Both the position numbers and the translations under genes were made by a program. From assembly GCA_036259835.1 (NCBI GenBank), contig DATABA010000058.1:1-7032 (forward strand): a DNA stretch of 7,032 nt, given 5' to 3'. Of the stretch, positions 5,237 through 7,032 are shown piece by piece. The stretch comes from JALYGK01 sp036259835 (GTDB lineage Bacteria; Actinomycetota; UBA4738). Below the pieces are notes generated by a model, which ran no database searches, was not told where the DNA came from, and saw only the letters and a program-made list of their open reading frames with translations. Each line of letters begins with the position of its first letter. Positions within the stretch are counted from its first letter, which is position 1.

Positions 5237-6442
5237 ATGCCTCATATGGGTGAGCTGACGGAAGCGGAACTTGCCCGGCGAGCCGGGACCAGTCAAGAGG
5301 CGGTGCGTCGGCTGGCCGGTTTCGGCGTTCTCTCGTCGGAGGAGCCTCCATTCCGCGACTCCGACATCCTCCGTTTGCGTTTCGTCGAATCGTTCGAGCG
5401 AGCGGGGATCGGGGCGGCCGATGTCGGCCAGGCTGTTGCTGCTGGCCACTTCTCGTTCAACTCGGCCGACGTCCTCTACGCGGCAGGCTCGGAGCTCTCG
5501 TCCAAGACGTATGCGACGGCCTGGGCCGAATCAGGCCTGCCGGTCACCATGAGCCAGGTGATCCACCGCGCCTTCGGCCTGCCGGTGCCCCGTCCCGAGG
5601 ACTTCGTTCCCGAGGACGAGCTCCAGCTGATTCCGTTACAAGCTGCATTCACGCGGATGCTCGGAAGCGAGGCAACTTTGACACGGGAATTCCGAGTGTG
5701 GGGTGAGAACATCCGGCGGATCGCCGAAGCTGATGTCGAGAACTTCGACCGCGACATTGCGCAGCCCATGCTTGCAACCGGGATGGCGGAACAGGAAGCG
5801 CTCGACGCGGCCATTGGAATTTGGTCGGAAATCCGCGAACAGGTGTATCGGGCATTGGTATGGCTGTATCGTCAGCATCTCGATCACTACATCATGGCCA
5901 CGGCAACGGAGTATCTCGAGCGCGCCATGGAGCAGGCGGGATTGTTCCCGAAGCGAAATCGGGAAACTCCGGCCATTGCCTTTCTCGACCTGGCCGGATT
6001 CACCCAGCTGACCGAGGAACGGGGCGACCATGCAGCAGCGGAGCTCGCGATCAACCTCACGGAGGTCGCCGAGGAAACCTCGCACTTGTACGGCGGGAAG
6101 CCGGTGAAGCTCTTGGGGGATGGCGTGATGTTCCACTTTCCTCAAGTGAGTCCCGCCGTCTCATGCGCGCTCGATCTCGTCGACGCCGCACCACGGGCCG
6201 GTTTGCCGCCGGCTCGCGTCGGTGTTCACGCCGGACCGGTGGTGTTCCAGAACGGCGACTACTTCGGCCGGGCAGTGAACGTAGCGGCGCGCATCGCCGA
6301 CGCCGCAGCGCCCGGAGAAGTATTGGTCAGCGATGATGTCGTGGCATTGGCGTCAGACGGAGTGGGGTTCGTGCAGGTCGGGCCCGTGCCGCTGAAGGGC
6401 CTTGCAGAGCCGGTTTCGCTATTCAGGGCGACGCGGAACTAG
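5237..6442 (+). CDS. Class III (IIIc-like) adenylate/guanylate cyclase with N-terminal helical regulatory region
   Basis: This cytosolic nucleotidyl cyclase has no membrane segments. From ATG 5237 it is 401 residues; ATG 5246 is equally possible. The longer frame back to 5108 adds a Ser/Arg-rich, unlikely N-terminus, so I exclude it. Residues 5-60 contain a HTH/MerR-like stretch (LTEAELARRAGTSQEAVRRLAGFGVL, then FRDSDILRLRFVESFERAGI). Residues 60-235 are all-helical, like the autoinhibitory domain of Rv1264-type cyclases. The catalytic domain (about 244-400) has both metal aspartates, Asp251 (FLDLAGFT) and Asp295 (VKLLGDGV). The adenine-selecting pair is Lys291 and Asp341 (GDYFG), and the transition-state residues are Asn348 and Arg352 (VNVAARI). 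The full set predicts an active adenylyl cyclase working as a homodimer. Rv1264 is pH-responsive through its N-terminal domain; whether that holds here is inference. No strong Shine-Dalgarno is seen. The gene stands alone. Confidence 0.92.
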   Translation: MPHMGELTEAELARRAGTSQEAVRRLAGFGVLSSEEPPFRDSDILRLRFVESFERAGIGAADVGQAVAAGHFSFNSADVLYAAGSELSSKTYATAWAESGLPVTMSQVIHRAFGLPVPRPEDFVPEDELQLIPLQAAFTRMLGSEATLTREFRVWGENIRRIAEADVENFDRDIAQPMLATGMAEQEALDAAIGIWSEIREQVYRALVWLYRQHLDHYIMATATEYLERAMEQAGLFPKRNRETPAIAFLDLAGFTQLTEERGDHAAAELAINLTEVAEETSHLYGGKPVKLLGDGVMFHFPQVSPAVSCALDLVDAAPRAGLPPARVGVHAGPVVFQNGDYFGRAVNVAARIADAAAPGEVLVSDDVVALASDGVGFVQVGPVPLKGLAEPVSLFRATRN

Positions 6443-6604
6443 TATCCGCCGCCCTGTTCCTCCCCCTCGACGGAGCGATTGATCGACCCCAACGGCTTCG
6501 AGGAAGACTTCTTCTCGCGCCTGTTGCCCCGATTCTTCCGCCGGACGCGGGGAAATCGGTCGCGATGAGTTCCATGAGCGACGCAGGCACCTTCTCTCCA
6601 ACCA
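6443..6604. other. Intergenic region between the cyclase and the Sec-redoxin gene
   Basis: About 160-185 bases without a supported gene. No clear terminator hairpin with T-tract follows the cyclase, and no convincing -10/-35 pair precedes the redoxin. A purine stretch AAGGAAAG (6608-6615) is the nearest ribosome-site-like sequence, 13 nt before GTG 6629, which is longer than ideal. Frames open on both strands here show no recognisable domain. Confidence 0.4.
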
Positions 6605-6628
6605 TTGAAGGAAAGTAGACTTCTTGTC

Positions 6629-7032
6629 GTGAGACGGAGCCTGCTGGCCTTGCTCGCCTTCGTTGCTTTGATTCCGGCGAGTTGCGGGTCGGGATCACCA
6701 AGCGAACCCCAAGGCAGCGATGTCCTCCGGAAGGGAGACCCGGCGCCCCCGTTCCGACTGCCTACCGGACAGGGGCAAAGCGTCTCGTTGTCTGATTTCC
6801 GAGGGAAACAACCGGTCTTGCTCTATTTCAGTATGGGCCCCGGCTGATACGGCTGCGTAAAGCAGGTAGTTGACCTGCAGAACCATAAGGGATTCCGAAA
6901 GCTCAGAATTGCCCTACTTTCCGTCTCGCCGGATCCGCGAGAAGATTGGAAAGAGGCGGCGACTGAGTTCGGAATTCGTACGCCTGTTCTTTCTGACTAC
7001 GACAACCGCGTCGCGCACAAGTACGGTGTGAT
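6629..7032 (+). CDS. Putative selenoprotein: exported thioredoxin/peroxiredoxin-like lipoprotein with UxxC motif (3' truncated, in-frame TGA)
   Basis: The frame from GTG 6629 (an alternative TTG lies at 6605) encodes a lipoprotein signal: basic start, hydrophobic LLALLAFVALI and lipobox IPAS-Cys19. A Ser/Gly/Pro linker follows, then an AhpC-TSA/TlpA-like fold: KGDPAPPFRLPTGQGQSVSLSDFRGKQPVLLYFSMGPG (35-72). Codon 73 is TGA (6845-6847), followed in frame by YGC and 61 open codons with family-like sequence (KQVVDLQ, LRIALLSVSPDPREDWKEAATEFGIRTPVLSDYDNRVAHKYGV). Aligned to TlpA/thioredoxin CxxC, the TGA replaces the first, nucleophilic Cys and Cys76 is the second, giving U-Y-G-C. A hairpin with SECIS geometry follows (see the separate entry). 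The best reading is selenocysteine; a nonsense mutation is the alternative. UGA is a normal stop elsewhere in this window, so general code reassignment is unlikely. The protein would act as a thiol-disulfide oxidoreductase or peroxidase outside the membrane. The 3' end lies beyond the window. Confidence 0.8.
6848..6878 (+). promoter_or_regulatory. Putative bacterial SECIS element just downstream of the in-frame UGA
   Basis: Fourteen nt after the UGA, GCAGGT (6862-6867) pairs perfectly with ACCTGC (6873-6878) around the 5-nt loop AGTTG (6868-6872). The loop begins 20 nt after the UGA and has a G as its second base. Described bacterial SECIS elements have a short stem within the coding region just after UGA, an apical loop roughly 16-37 nt from it and a G among the first two loop bases, so the geometry fits. 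A weaker 4-bp alternative (CTGC 6853-6856 with GCAG 6862-6865) would compete. The element lies within codons for the redoxin domain. Confidence 0.6.

Noticed and set aside
6423..6701. Minus-strand frame of 92 codons between the cyclase and the redoxin
   Set aside because: It overlaps the signal-peptide coding region of the redoxin and the end of the cyclase, and is Arg/Ser-rich with no recognisable domain.
6605..6847. A complete short protein of 80 residues ending at the TGA at 6845
   Set aside because: It stops in the middle of the redoxin domain just before the second Cys. The frame continues with clear family-like sequence after the TGA, so it is the first half of a longer gene.
6845..6847. 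TGA read as Trp through an altered genetic code
   Set aside because: TGA terminates the regulator, kinase and SHOCT genes at sensible places and Trp is encoded by TGG throughout.

Overview
The window is GC-rich, and its gene content points to a soil- or water-type actinobacterium or a close relative. The evidence is a TIGR00026/DUF385-type deazaflavin (F420)-dependent oxidoreductase, a class IIIc nucleotidyl cyclase with an Rv1264-style layout, an OmpR-type two-component pair, a SHOCT membrane protein and a DUF6766 protein. GTG and TTG starts are common. I cannot place it to genus; a deep-branching actinobacterial lineage is my best guess and Chloroflexota is the main alternative. UGA is an ordinary stop in several genes here and Trp is UGG, so the genetic code is standard.

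Layout. Bases 1-238 hold the C-terminal end of a pirin-family protein (+). It is followed after 24 bp by a small deazaflavin-dependent oxidoreductase (263-640, +), whose stop overlaps the stop of the convergent DUF6766 membrane protein (637-1074, -). A PaaI-type hotdog thioesterase (1148-1570, +) diverges from DUF6766. Bases 1588-4189 are a minus-strand block: response regulator, histidine kinase (likely translationally coupled), then a small SHOCT membrane protein. Upstream of the regulator are three 11-bp-phased direct repeats that look like an autoregulatory operator. A SnoaL-like protein (4588-4971, -) lies beyond. A class III cyclase (about 5237-6442, +) diverges from it.

The standout is at the right edge. 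An exported thioredoxin/peroxiredoxin-like lipoprotein (6629 to beyond 7032, +) is interrupted by one in-frame TGA at 6845-6847. The TGA sits exactly where the first Cys of the CxxC redox motif is expected. The frame stays open and family-like for 61 codons after it. A 6-bp hairpin with a 5-nt loop starts 14 nt downstream and has the shape and spacing of a bacterial SECIS element. The best reading is a UxxC selenoprotein that a standard gene caller would truncate to about 72-80 residues.

The genes do not form one pathway. The recognisable themes are redox proteins (pirin, deazaflavin oxidoreductase, Sec-redoxin) and envelope or second-messenger signalling (two-component system, cyclase).
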